DNA of 63,350 nucleotides from Pelatocladus maniniholoensis HA4357-MV3. Lineage in GTDB: Bacteria; Cyanobacteriota; Cyanobacteriia; Cyanobacteriales; Nostocaceae. The stretch is from positions 1-63,350 of the forward strand of contig JAHHHW010000083.1 of assembly GCA_019359115.1 (NCBI GenBank), in the 5' to 3' direction. Of this stretch, positions 55,432 to 63,350 are shown in pieces. The notes under the pieces are model-generated. The model made no database searches. It saw nothing but the letters and a program-made list of their open reading frames with translations, and was not told the DNA's origin. A program made the position numbers and the translations under genes. How positions within the stretch are numbered: the first letter of the stretch is position 1; the number at the start of each line of letters is the position of its first letter.

Positions 55432-56094
55432 TCAAATTCGACAAGGACGAAAAGACTTGCGATGTAAAGGTGAAGATCCATGTTCTTGCAGTGCTAATAA
55501 ATGCTTTGGACTTCCATAACCCTTATTTTGCTCCAAGTCATACATGGGATATTTAGAGGCAAGCCTTACAATCAAGTCATCTCGCCACACTTTGGCAATA
55601 ATGCTAGCAGCTGCAATCGCGAGCGATCGCTCGTCTCCCTTGACTATTGTTTGTTGCAACAGTGGCAAGTCTTTAATCGATTGCTTACCATCAATCAAGC
55701 AGAGTGTAGGCTGCACCTTTAGCTTCAATACTGCTCGCTTCATCGCTAAAAGTGTAGCCTGCAAAATATTTATTTGATCAATTTCTACAACTGAAGCAAA
55801 GCCTATTTTGTAGTCGATGGCAACAGTCTGGATATGTTGGGCTAGCTGACTCCTACGAGAATTAGACAACTTTTTACTATCTTTGATTTTTGCTGCCATC
55901 AATGCAGGCAGAGCATCATTTGGTAGTATCACAGCAGCAGCTACTACAGGCCCAAATAAACAGCCCCGCCCTACTTCATCGACGCCTGCAACTAGTCCAC
56001 AGATGTCTGAAAATGCGGAAAATTCCAGCCAACTCGCTTCCTGTTTAAGTGTTGACGAATCAACAGAAGCGGTATCTGGCTTACTCATGACCAT
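55432..56094 (-). CDS. rnhB: ribonuclease HII
   Basis: The 220-residue enzyme cuts RNA of RNA-DNA hybrids and misincorporated ribonucleotides. The catalytic start GVDEVGRGCLFGPVVAAAVI has the Asp-Glu pair, and KDSKKLSNSRRSQLA and IVKGDERSLAIAAASIIAKV follow with the remaining acidic residues. An N-terminal extension of about 30 residues is present. It lies 25 bases after rne on the same strand and is very probably cotranscribed with it, an arrangement typical of cyanobacteria. Confidence 0.95.
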   Translation of the reverse strand: MVMSKPDTASVDSSTLKQEASWLEFSAFSDICGLVAGVDEVGRGCLFGPVVAAAVILPNDALPALMAAKIKDSKKLSNSRRSQLAQHIQTVAIDYKIGFASVVEIDQINILQATLLAMKRAVLKLKVQPTLCLIDGKQSIKDLPLLQQTIVKGDERSLAIAAASIIAKVWRDDLIVRLASKYPMYDLEQNKGYGSPKHLLALQEHGSSPLHRKSFRPCRI

Positions 56095-56119
56095 ATTTTA
56101 AAGTTTTTAACTTTTAGCT

Positions 56120-58156
56120 TTAGCTGTCAGCTGTTGATGGATCTGTCTCCAAAGCGGAAGAACGACGGCGGCGACGACGAACAGCAGTACTATTACTGGC
56201 TTCTGTTTCATCTGTCATCGTGGATGAATCCGATGTTTCATTTACAACTGATGACAATGGTTCTGTTTGTATTGGACTTTCTATGGTTCTAGTTGCTGTT
56301 TGAGCAATTTCCGGGGTTGTTTCTGTTTGTGTAGCAGCACCTTGACCAGGGAGAGTAACGTTAATAATGACAGACTTGGGATTTCTGACTTCTCGGTTCA
56401 ATTTCACTAATGGTGAAACTCCCATCAAAGCGTACACATCTTGTTCGGGTGGTGTCATTTCCACAGTCACAATCTCTGGTGGTTCTACGACTGGTTTGAC
56501 TATCTCTGGTCTTGAAATTTTAGCTCGTTCTCCTCTGTCTACCCAACCTGGTTTACTAATGTTGGGTATAGGTAGATCAGAAGTCTCTACTAATTCTCCC
56601 TCTCCATCAATGTCCATATCTGGATCATTCACCAGTGATAAGGGATTACCATTGATGCGTGGCTCTTCTTTTCCGTTACCGCCATTTATTCCGATGCGAC
56701 GACGGCGACGTCTTTTGTTGTCACTAATTTCTTGATAGCTAGGATGATTGGCTAGATTCAATCCACTTAGATCGTTTTCGTGTTCGTATCCTTCCCCAAA
56801 TCCATCGTAGTTTTCCCGTGCTTCACTCAAGCGAGGAGATGGCAGACGGGGTTCTTTGTGAGGCAAAGATACCAAGCGTTCTGGTAATTCGGGTGGTGGT
56901 GCAATCGAACGGCTTTCGATTTCTCCAGGTAAATGCACAACATGCCCTAAACCACCACAGGTTTGACAAGATTCACTAAACAATTCGTAAATATTTTGAC
57001 CTTGGCGCTTACGGGTGAGTTCTACTAGACCTAGTTCTGTTAATTGAGCAATCTGAGGACGGGCTTTGTCTGATTTGAGAGCCTTATTAAAGTGTTCAAT
57101 GACATGTTGTTGATCACGTCGTGTTTCCATATCAATGAAATCAACTACAATCACACCAGCTATATTCCGTAAACGCAGCTGACGAGCAATTTCTGTGGCT
57201 GCTTCACAGTTTGTCCATAAAACTGTTTCTCTGGCTGTTGCCGATCGCGTAAATGAACCAGAGTTGACATCGATCACTGTTAATGCTTCTGTAGGCTGGA
57301 TAATAATGTAGCCACCAGAAGGTAGATCTACTCTGGGTCTAAGAGCTTCTTTGATCGCAGCATTGATCCGGAAGTATTCTAAAATCGCTGCGCGATCGCG
57401 GTGGTGGTCGATCAATAATCCTTGTGGTACTTGTCCACCACTCCAGTTTTGCAAATACTGTTTTACCCGTTTTAAGCCAGTACTGGAGTCTACAACAATT
57501 CGATTGACATCCGCACCGTACATATCTCGCAGTACACGCTGGATAAAATCATCGTCCCGGTTGAGTAGTGCAGGTGCGCGGGTAGAAACTGCTTCTTGCT
57601 GAATCGCTTCCCATTGTTTTTGTAAGTTTTCTAAATCCTCAATGATTGCTTCTTCGGGTTTACCTTCTGCTTCTGTGCGAACTAACAAACCCATCCCCGC
57701 AGGTTTAATCAAAATTGCCAATGCTCGTAAGCGGTTACGCTCATTTTCATTTCTTATCCGTCGGGATAAATTTACACCCCGTCCGTAGGGCATGAGTACA
57801 ACATAACGTCCTGGTAAAGTGATGTTACCTGTAAGCCTTGGCCCTTTTGTTCCTGTTGGCTCCTTCATTACTTGCACCAATACTTTTTGTTGTGGTGCTA
57901 GCAATTCTGTGATCGCTGCTGCTGTACGCTTGAGTCGTAATGGCCCTAAGTCTGTAACATGAATAAATCCGTTACGTTCTGGGTCGCCGATATTGACGAA
58001 AGCAGCATCGATTCCAGGTAATACATTTTCTACTACTCCTAAGTAGATATCACCAATTTGGTGATGACCTGTAGCAACAACTAATTCTTGTATTTGATCT
58101 TCAGAAAATACGGCAGCTATTTGATGCTGCTCCGCGATAATAATTTGTTTCGGCAT
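56120..58156 (-). CDS. rne: ribonuclease E/G
   Basis: The 678-residue endonuclease controls mRNA decay and tRNA/rRNA processing. The S1 RNA-binding domain spans about 35-110 (GDIYLGVVENVLPGIDAAFVNIG), the RNase H-like and DNase I-like catalytic part contains DVNSGSFTRS and VDFIDMETRRDQQ, and the Zn-link is CQTCGGLGH. The C-terminal tail from about 430 is disordered, with two basic patches (KRRRRRRIGI and RRRRRRSSA). RRRRRRSSA is the cyanobacterial peptide known to bind polynucleotide phosphorylase. It is upstream of rnhB in one operon with a 560-bp leader region. Confidence 0.96.
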   Translation of the reverse strand: MPKQIIIAEQHQIAAVFSEDQIQELVVATGHHQIGDIYLGVVENVLPGIDAAFVNIGDPERNGFIHVTDLGPLRLKRTAAAITELLAPQQKVLVQVMKEPTGTKGPRLTGNITLPGRYVVLMPYGRGVNLSRRIRNENERNRLRALAILIKPAGMGLLVRTEAEGKPEEAIIEDLENLQKQWEAIQQEAVSTRAPALLNRDDDFIQRVLRDMYGADVNRIVVDSSTGLKRVKQYLQNWSGGQVPQGLLIDHHRDRAAILEYFRINAAIKEALRPRVDLPSGGYIIIQPTEALTVIDVNSGSFTRSATARETVLWTNCEAATEIARQLRLRNIAGVIVVDFIDMETRRDQQHVIEHFNKALKSDKARPQIAQLTELGLVELTRKRQGQNIYELFSESCQTCGGLGHVVHLPGEIESRSIAPPPELPERLVSLPHKEPRLPSPRLSEARENYDGFGEGYEHENDLSGLNLANHPSYQEISDNKRRRRRRIGINGGNGKEEPRINGNPLSLVNDPDMDIDGEGELVETSDLPIPNISKPGWVDRGERAKISRPEIVKPVVEPPEIVTVEMTPPEQDVYALMGVSPLVKLNREVRNPKSVIINVTLPGQGAATQTETTPEIAQTATRTIESPIQTEPLSSVVNETSDSSTMTDETEASNSTAVRRRRRRSSALETDPSTADS

Positions 58157-58720
58157 TCAATTTCCTCAAAATTTGGCAGCAAAAACAGACTTGAGGGTAT
58201 GTTGTCCCTTATTGCCCCTGCAAGCCCAAACAGGCGCTGCTGTTAGTAAAAACCGCGAACTTAAGCCCACACTTAAAGAGCTATTGACTGGAGAAATGCG
58301 TTTACACGCCCGATAATTCCAGAACGGCTGCATATTATTTAAGCAATTTAATCACCCGTCCATGGTTAATTTTTGATGCAACGCCTTCATTCTCTAAGAA
58401 TTAGGCATTTAGCATGTGTGTTAAAAATCATAAAGTTTAGAGAAGCCGACGAAGCCTTTTATTTAGTCATTGATTCACAAGATAACCATCAAGAGAGAGT
58501 GTTCTTGAATCTGCCTGGTGGTGGTCTGGGATAAAATCCTAGATGTCGCTCTCTAAATCTCTGCTTTTAAACCCTCAGTACCAGGATTGTGAACCAAATA
58601 ACTCAATGCAGCGCCAGAAAAATTCTCTTCATATCATTCTAACGCAACCTTGTCAAAAATCAATTCCCCATAGCGAAAATAGAGAAGCAACTCAATTGCA
58701 AGTTGCCCTCAAGCAATTCA
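58157..58720. other. long upstream region of rne
   Basis: Over 560 bases lie between rne and the convergent-strand radical SAM gene end. As rne is known to have a long auto-regulated leader in several bacteria, this may be one. It holds the possible small frame at 58376-58534 on the plus strand. No strong hairpin was found. Confidence 0.4.
58376..58534 (+). CDS. possible 52-residue small protein
   Basis: ATG to TAA with a product ending FLNLPGGGLG and containing FREADEAFYLVIDSQDNHQE. The composition is protein-like, but there is no ribosome binding site or known family, and it is antisense to the rne leader. It is reported as a candidate only. Confidence 0.2.
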   Translation: MQRLHSLRIRHLACVLKIIKFREADEAFYLVIDSQDNHQERVFLNLPGGGLG

Positions 58721-61408
58721 CTAATCCTGCAAAATCAAACGATGGCGATGGATTTGCAGTAGCTGGAGTTCTGTGCCTGCCACTTGTTCTAGCATAAACA
58801 GAACTTGTTCTGGACGCAACAGTGTACCATCTGGACGACAACTACCTATATATCGCAAACTAACTGGCGATGTTACGAGATTAGTAGTTTCCACTAATTC
58901 AATTTCAAACAAGCGATCGCGCAGATTTACTAGATGAGTTTTACCTGACTTTGTTGTTTGCTCGTACCAAATCTCACTTTTTTGTTTAATTGTATCCAGC
59001 CAATCTTGCCATTGTGAAGGTGTTGATGAATCTGGTACAGCAAGAGTGAGTATATACTCGGCAGTTTCTAAGCCTTGAGTAGCAGCAGGAGCTTTTAAAT
59101 CTAGCTCTACCACATCATATATGGGTATGTCACTGGGCAGTACCTGCGCCAATTTTTCTCGAAAAACATTCAGATCCAGTGGCTGAGTAAACTCAAAATC
59201 AACAATTTCACCGCTACTAGTAGCTCCTAAAGGCAAGGCCGAAGCCACAGAAATACGTGGTGATGGATGATACCCACCAGTAAAGGCAATTGGCAATCCG
59301 GCTCGTCGCATGGCTCGGTCAAACAAGCGCATCATATCTAGATGGCTGACCAATGCCATGTCACCTTGTTTGCCAAACCATAGCCGTAATCTCTGAACTT
59401 TAGTAGTATTTGGTACAAATTGTCCCGTAAATTCTGGGATAGATGGCGGGGGAATGACAATATTATGACCGAAGTCTGTGCCGCAGACACCACAGTGGGA
59501 GCAACCATCAAAAGAGCAATCAGGAACAATCGCAGCTTCTAAGGCGCGTTTTAAGTCTTCTTGCAGCCACTTCTTATCGATACCCGTGTCGATGTGGTCC
59601 CAAGGTAGGGATTTATTGAGGGAAGGAGGGAGTGAGGGAGTGGGGGAAGACAAGGAAACAATTTCTTGTCCTCCTTGTCCCCTTTGTCCTATTATTTCCT
59701 CTGTGCCAAACAAATTCCACTCGCCATTTTCAACTTGGCGGTATTTCCAACTGAGGCCAGCTTCAGTGATCGCCACTCCCCAAGCATTGTATGCACGCTC
59801 AATGCTGTCATACCAGGAATCCATTCCTGCGCCTAATTCCCAGGCTCGACGCAAAACTTGACCGAGAGAGCGATCGCCTCTACCGATAAAATCTTCCATC
59901 GCCGACAGCCGCACATCGGTAAAGTTTACCTTCACTCCTTTGATGCGGCGGAATTCTTGTTGCAGCAACTTTTGCTTCCGTCCAAACTCAGCAGTTGCAA
60001 CAGAGTGCCATTGAAATGGGGTATGGGGCTTAGGGGTAAAGTTAGAAATCGTCAAATTGAACGCTAATGGTTTTCTTCCTTTGGCTCGACATTCGCGTTG
60101 TAACCAACGAACTGTTTCTGCAATGCCCAAAACATCTGAATCGGTTTCGCCAGGCAAACCAATCATGAAATATAACTTTATTTTATCCCAGCCTTGTTCC
60201 CAAGCTGTCTTTACTCCTCGTAATAACTCTTCATTTGTCAAGCCTTTATTGACAATATCTCGCATTCGTTGGGTTCCCGCCTCTGGAGCAAAGGTTAAAC
60301 CACTTTGTCGCATTCCACCCAAGATGTTAGCGATATTTTCATCAAATCTGTCTACCCTTTGGCTGGGTAGGGAAAGAGAAATATTATCATTTTTGAGACG
60401 ATTTTTGATTTCCATCCCCACTGCTGGAAGGGACAAATAATCAGAACAACTCAGAGAAAGCAAAGAAAACTCATTATAGCCAGTTTCCCGCATTCCTTTC
60501 TCAATTGCCGTCACCACCTTTTCTGGTTCCACATCTCGCGCTGGCCGAGTCAGCATTCCTGGTTGACAAAAGCGACAACCGCGAGTACAACCACGTCGAA
60601 TTTCAATCGTTAGACGATCATGGACTGTCTCAACGTAAGGAACCAACCCAATCGAATAGGCAGGAATGGGCGTAGCTACTCGTCGTAAAATTCGTTGGGG
60701 TACATCTCGACAATTGGGATGGACAGATCCATCCGCGGTCACATTATAAAACTGAGGAACGTATACACCCGGTATTTGTGCCAAGTCCAGCAAAAGTTCT
60801 TGACGACTTAATCGTGCTTGTTTACCTTCTTCTAAAACTAAACCAATTTCTGGCAGAAGCTCTTCACCATCGCCCAAGGCGAAAAAGTCAAAGAAATCAG
60901 CGTAGGGTTCTGGGTTAGATGTCGCCGTTTGTCCACCAGCAAAAATTAAAGGATAAAAATCTTGTCCCCCTTGTCGTCCCTCTTGTCCACTTGTCTGTTC
61001 ATTTCTTTCTTTCCAAGTCAAGGGAATACCAGCCAAGTCCAACATTTCTAAAATGTTGGTGGCGCCAAGTTCATAGCTGAGGCTAAAGCCCAAAATATCA
61101 AATTCTGTAAGCGATCGCTTTGATTCAACAGCAAATAACGGTGTCTTGGTTGCCCGTAGTTTAGCTGATAGATCTGGATTTGGTAAGTAGGCGCGATCGC
61201 ACAACTGGCGTGGTTGGGCATTCAAGATGTTATAGAGAATGACATGCCCCAAGTTAGAGGCTCCCACTTCGTATACTTCAGGATAAGTTAATACCCAGCG
61301 AATCACTGCCGTTTCCCACGGCTTGTGTATGGCTAGACGTTCATTACCCAGGTAACGAGCTGGTTTGGCGATATCCGAGGTGATTAATTTTTCTACTGCA
61401 ATAGCCAC
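58721..61408 (-). CDS. B12-binding radical SAM protein fused to DUF2344 (TIGR03960/TIGR03936)
   Basis: The 895-residue protein contains an N-terminal B12-binding-like Rossmann region (VYEVGASNLGHVILYNIL), then a radical SAM core with the 4Fe-4S cysteines in RRGCTRGCRFCQPG near residue 275, LYFMIGLPGETDSDVLGIAE, and a C-terminal DUF2344 domain (LVSHLDMMRLFDRAMRRAGL, YHPSPRIS). In many bacteria the two parts are separate neighbouring genes; here they are one chain, as is usual in cyanobacteria. A CSFDGCSHCGVCG segment between the parts may bind another cluster. The reaction is not known. Short tandem repeat-like DNA encodes EQTSGQEGRQGGQ and GQRGQGGQ inserts inside it. Confidence 0.92.
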   Translation of the reverse strand: MAIAVEKLITSDIAKPARYLGNERLAIHKPWETAVIRWVLTYPEVYEVGASNLGHVILYNILNAQPRQLCDRAYLPNPDLSAKLRATKTPLFAVESKRSLTEFDILGFSLSYELGATNILEMLDLAGIPLTWKERNEQTSGQEGRQGGQDFYPLIFAGGQTATSNPEPYADFFDFFALGDGEELLPEIGLVLEEGKQARLSRQELLLDLAQIPGVYVPQFYNVTADGSVHPNCRDVPQRILRRVATPIPAYSIGLVPYVETVHDRLTIEIRRGCTRGCRFCQPGMLTRPARDVEPEKVVTAIEKGMRETGYNEFSLLSLSCSDYLSLPAVGMEIKNRLKNDNISLSLPSQRVDRFDENIANILGGMRQSGLTFAPEAGTQRMRDIVNKGLTNEELLRGVKTAWEQGWDKIKLYFMIGLPGETDSDVLGIAETVRWLQRECRAKGRKPLAFNLTISNFTPKPHTPFQWHSVATAEFGRKQKLLQQEFRRIKGVKVNFTDVRLSAMEDFIGRGDRSLGQVLRRAWELGAGMDSWYDSIERAYNAWGVAITEAGLSWKYRQVENGEWNLFGTEEIIGQRGQGGQEIVSLSSPTPSLPPSLNKSLPWDHIDTGIDKKWLQEDLKRALEAAIVPDCSFDGCSHCGVCGTDFGHNIVIPPPSIPEFTGQFVPNTTKVQRLRLWFGKQGDMALVSHLDMMRLFDRAMRRAGLPIAFTGGYHPSPRISVASALPLGATSSGEIVDFEFTQPLDLNVFREKLAQVLPSDIPIYDVVELDLKAPAATQGLETAEYILTLAVPDSSTPSQWQDWLDTIKQKSEIWYEQTTKSGKTHLVNLRDRLFEIELVETTNLVTSPVSLRYIGSCRPDGTLLRPEQVLFMLEQVAGTELQLLQIHRHRLILQD

Positions 61409-61547
61409 TGTGCTATTTTTCTAGCGATTTCAAAAAAATGACTCTTACTCACCTCCAACATTAGCATTGATTAGGCAGTTTCAGAGTGTTAATTAGTGTT
61501 TCAAACTTTTTTGATGCCAATCAACTCAAAGCTGAGTGACAACTCAC

Positions 61548-61877
61548 CTAAAATGCTACTTTACTTTCAGCTATTTCAAAAACTTTATCCAGTTGGGTCA
61601 GTTCAAAAACAATTCTAATGGATGGCGAAACCGAGCAAAGGCTAAATTGCCTTCCTAAGTCTTGAGCAAACTTGAGTGCAGACACTAATGCCATTAAGCC
61701 AGCACTATCTAATGCTTCTACTTGTTCCAAATCTACTAGCAATTGACTACTTGTGTTTTGTGCCAGTGCTTTGGTTAAATCTTGTTGAAATTTTAGAGCA
61801 TTAGCAGCATTTAAACTACCCTGAGGACGAATCACTGTAATTGTTGGATTTTTAAGCAGCGCTTGCATAGGGAGCAT
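61548..61877 (-). CDS. STAS-domain anti-sigma factor antagonist
   Basis: The 109-residue protein is a single STAS domain: VIRPQGSLNAANALKFQQDLTKAL, then the phospho-acceptor Ser in QVEALDSAGLMALVSALK near residue 57. Such proteins bind an anti-sigma kinase when dephosphorylated and are controlled by a PP2C phosphatase. No partner kinase or phosphatase is nearby. The start is M1 or M4; the second has GGGAGCATCC upstream. It is a single gene. Confidence 0.92.
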   Translation of the reverse strand: MLPMQALLKNPTITVIRPQGSLNAANALKFQQDLTKALAQNTSSQLLVDLEQVEALDSAGLMALVSALKFAQDLGRQFSLCSVSPSIRIVFELTQLDKVFEIAESKVAF

Positions 61878-62313
61878 CCTAAATGTATGTAAAGTTTTTC
61901 AATAATTAAAGATAGATGTATTTGACCATATACTCTTTCTGCTTACATCGACCATGCGTATTACTTCTCTTAGCCGAATCTTTATTGCTTTGCCATATCT
62001 ATTTAAAGATTGTCATAAACCCAGAAAAATGTATTTAAGTATACTTTTGTTACAATAAAGATTAAATATATTGCTTGCCATACCAACTAGTTTTTAGTTA
62101 GTTATTACTAAAGTTGGTGAATGCAAGTAGTAAGGCAATGATCTAGCTCCTGACTTCAGTTCAAGCATGTAATAGATACAGGAGGCGATCGCGAATCAAA
62201 TCATTCATAAGTTGTGATTCAGATCACTGCCAACATAAGTGTTAGATCACATTTTATACAAATTTGCGACTAGGATAATAACTATATAAAGAAAATTAGT
62301 TGGTTAATTACGT
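61878..62313. other. gene-free stretch between divergent genes
   Basis: The 436 bases contain one HIP1-like GGCGATCGCG near 62185 after GGAG and an imperfect dyad of ACTAGTTTTTAGTTAGT near 62088. The region should hold promoters for the STAS gene and the small gene on the right. No RNA gene was recognised. Confidence 0.4.
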
Positions 62314-62508
62314 ATGAAAACCAGATATATCATTCGTCAACTAGTAGAAAAAGCCCTTCTGATTAAAAAATTAACTCCTGAAATAGAAAATGAAATTAAC
62401 TCAGAACTGACGCAAATGGGTTACATATCTGACATTGATTATGAAGCCTTGGAATTATTAATGGCAGAAATGGACGCTGGTCGAATTCAATTAGTTCCCA
62501 ACATCTAA
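62314..62508 (+). CDS. small conserved-looking hypothetical protein
   Basis: The 64-residue acidic, mostly helical protein reads MKTRYIIRQLVEKALLIKKL at the start, followed by EIENEINSELTQMG and YEALELLMAEMDAGRIQLVP. It is like short cyanobacterial proteins of unknown role. A promoter-like TATATA lies near 62283 but no strong ribosome binding site. It is a single gene. Confidence 0.6.
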   Translation: MKTRYIIRQLVEKALLIKKLTPEIENEINSELTQMGYISDIDYEALELLMAEMDAGRIQLVPNI

Positions 62509-62655
62509 ATTAATAGATGGTTAAAAAGTTATTTATGATACCAAATAAGTCCTAATTATAACGGTTAATCAAGCTGAAAAATTTTATCACACCAATTTTA
62601 TATTTTGCCTCACTACGAACCTCGCATTACCTAGCAAGTTTGGTGTGGCAGACTA

Positions 62656-63036
62656 CTAGGGTGTAGATTCTTTCTTATGGGCTTGCCAAACTTCATGAAT
62701 AAACTGGTGAAGTAGCTGCTTGCTAGGGAAGTCTATTTCGGGTTTTGGTTCTTTTGCTAAGACCTGACTCAAGATGGAAATTACTTCTGTATCTAAAGCT
62801 GGTCGAAATAAATCCAATGGCCAAAGTAAATCGGAAGTCTCTCGTAAATCATTTATGAGTGGAGGTTCCGAAGAATTAACCAATAATAGCAAAGGACGTA
62901 CCCAGCACAAATTACGGGAAATTACAACTTGAATAACTTCTGCATATAGCTTGCTGTCATCATGCTCTAAAGATACTATTTGCCCTGGTTGAAAATTCAG
63001 TGTAATTTCCATATTCATATACTTCAACAGTGGCAT
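62656..63036 (-). CDS. hypothetical protein, cyanobacterial
   Basis: The 126-residue protein has a beta-rich first half (ITLNFQPGQIVSLEHDDSKLYAEVIQVV, WVRPLLLLV) and a helical tail (SKQLLHQFIHEVWQAHKK). I recognise the type as a cyanobacterial hypothetical, with the PLDLFRPALDTEV block, but no function is known. The start may be M1 or M7/M9; no ribosome binding site decides. It is followed on the right edge by two palindromes upstream of its start. Confidence 0.65.
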   Translation of the reverse strand: MPLLKYMNMEITLNFQPGQIVSLEHDDSKLYAEVIQVVISRNLCWVRPLLLLVNSSEPPLINDLRETSDLLWPLDLFRPALDTEVISILSQVLAKEPKPEIDFPSKQLLHQFIHEVWQAHKKESTP

Positions 63037-63082
63037 TGATTTTACTGCTACTGTTTCGATTTTAACTAATTCGCGCCCTCGT

Positions 63083-63119
63083 CCCCCACGCTCATTCGGT
63101 ACTCCGAATCAGTGGTGGG
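63083..63119. repeat. hairpin with CGGTACTCCG loop region, copy 1
   Basis: ATTCGG and CCGAAT close a TACT loop, and outside them CACGCT and AGTGGTG continue the stem with a mismatch and a bulge. Confidence 0.65.
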
Positions 63120-63188
63120 ATTGCTTTGGCCAGCAACAACGATTGTATCTTTGATTAAATCTTTCCGCAGGAAAGACATTAACTATTT

Positions 63189-63243
63189 CGCCTTATATCC
63201 CGGCGCTATAACGGTACTCCGTTTAGCGCCGGGATATAAGGCG
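63189..63243. repeat. long perfect hairpin with CGGTACTCCG loop region, copy 2
   Basis: The arms of 20 bases, CGCCTTATATCCCGGCGCTA and its exact complement, enclose AACGG-TACT-CCGTT, so the stem is about 25 bp. The apical ten bases CGGTACTCCG are the same as in the hairpin 80 bases to the left. Confidence 0.85.
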
Positions 63244-63350
63244 GGACGCGACGAAAGTATCTTCGACCAATGCTGCTCACGGCGAGGGAGAAGATATTTG
63301 AGGAGTGTCCAAATATTTTCCGAAATAGCTTTACTGCTAAGTGTAGATAG

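Larger units (their letters stand above)
63037..63350. other. right-edge region with two adjacent palindromes
   Basis: The stretch contains the hairpins at 63083-63119 and 63189-63243 and no open frame. The bases after 63250 show nothing recognisable before the window ends, so a gene may be truncated beyond. Confidence 0.5.

Noticed and set aside
58543-58797. 84-codon plus-strand frame overlapping the 3' end of the radical SAM gene
   Set aside because: Antisense overlap with a well-supported gene, no ribosome binding site, no family.

Overview
The window looks like chromosomal DNA of a filamentous, probably heterocyst-forming cyanobacterium (Nostocales type). The basis is the frequent GCGATCGC (HIP1) octamer, the many GGGGATT/GGGGATC short tandem repeats between genes, abundant small palindromic elements, a glutamate synthase of ferredoxin-dependent size, an RNase E ending in the cyanobacterial RRRRRRSSA peptide, and cyanobacteria-restricted families such as DUF1815 and DUF1997. 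Species assignment is inference. I saw no rRNA, tRNA or genuine CRISPR array.

Left part (1-13 kb): the end of an IS630-type element, a palindromic MITE and a 63-bp minisatellite precede a creatininase-family gene. A LysR regulator then faces a likely operon of a DsbA/FrnE-like protein, an FAD monooxygenase and a thioredoxin-reductase-like flavoprotein. Next come a large P-type cation ATPase with an extra N-terminal domain, a divergent second-type S-adenosylmethionine synthetase, and two RRM RNA-binding protein genes with an almost identical 5' leader that flank a zinc-ribbon mini-protein.

Middle part (13-26 kb): a tightly packed cassette of three genes of unknown function (13.7-15.5 kb), a PLP aminotransferase, a YjbQ protein, an alpha/beta hydrolase and an NAD-binding epimerase-like protein, the flavoprotein subunit of succinate dehydrogenase/fumarate reductase, DUF1815, a TPR-CHAT protease-like protein and a hotdog thioesterase.

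Region 26-37 kb: dxr (isoprenoid synthesis), flanked by a MITE with target duplication and by two copies of a four-hairpin structured repeat. It is followed by five polytopic GT-C-type membrane proteins in a row (PIG-V-like, DUF2079, DUF2079, GT39-like, PIG-V-like) and a secreted or anchored NodB polysaccharide deacetylase, which together suggest a cell-surface glycan locus.

Right part (38-63 kb): the conserved core. It holds glutamate synthase, a NAGPA-type glycosidase, a mannose-6-phosphate isomerase cupin, an IscA-type Fe-S protein, the str operon (rpsL, rpsG, fusA, tufA, rpsJ), a LON-domain protein, pheA, DUF1997, rnhB with rne, a B12-binding radical SAM/DUF2344 fusion, a STAS anti-sigma antagonist and two small cyanobacterial proteins. 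The window ends in a pair of strong hairpins. The most unusual items are the structured repeats with covarying stems, the three-gene cassette, the RRM leaders that can hide their own ribosome binding site, the in-frame repeat insertion in the FrnE-like gene, and the metK paralogue with a replaced active-site aspartate.
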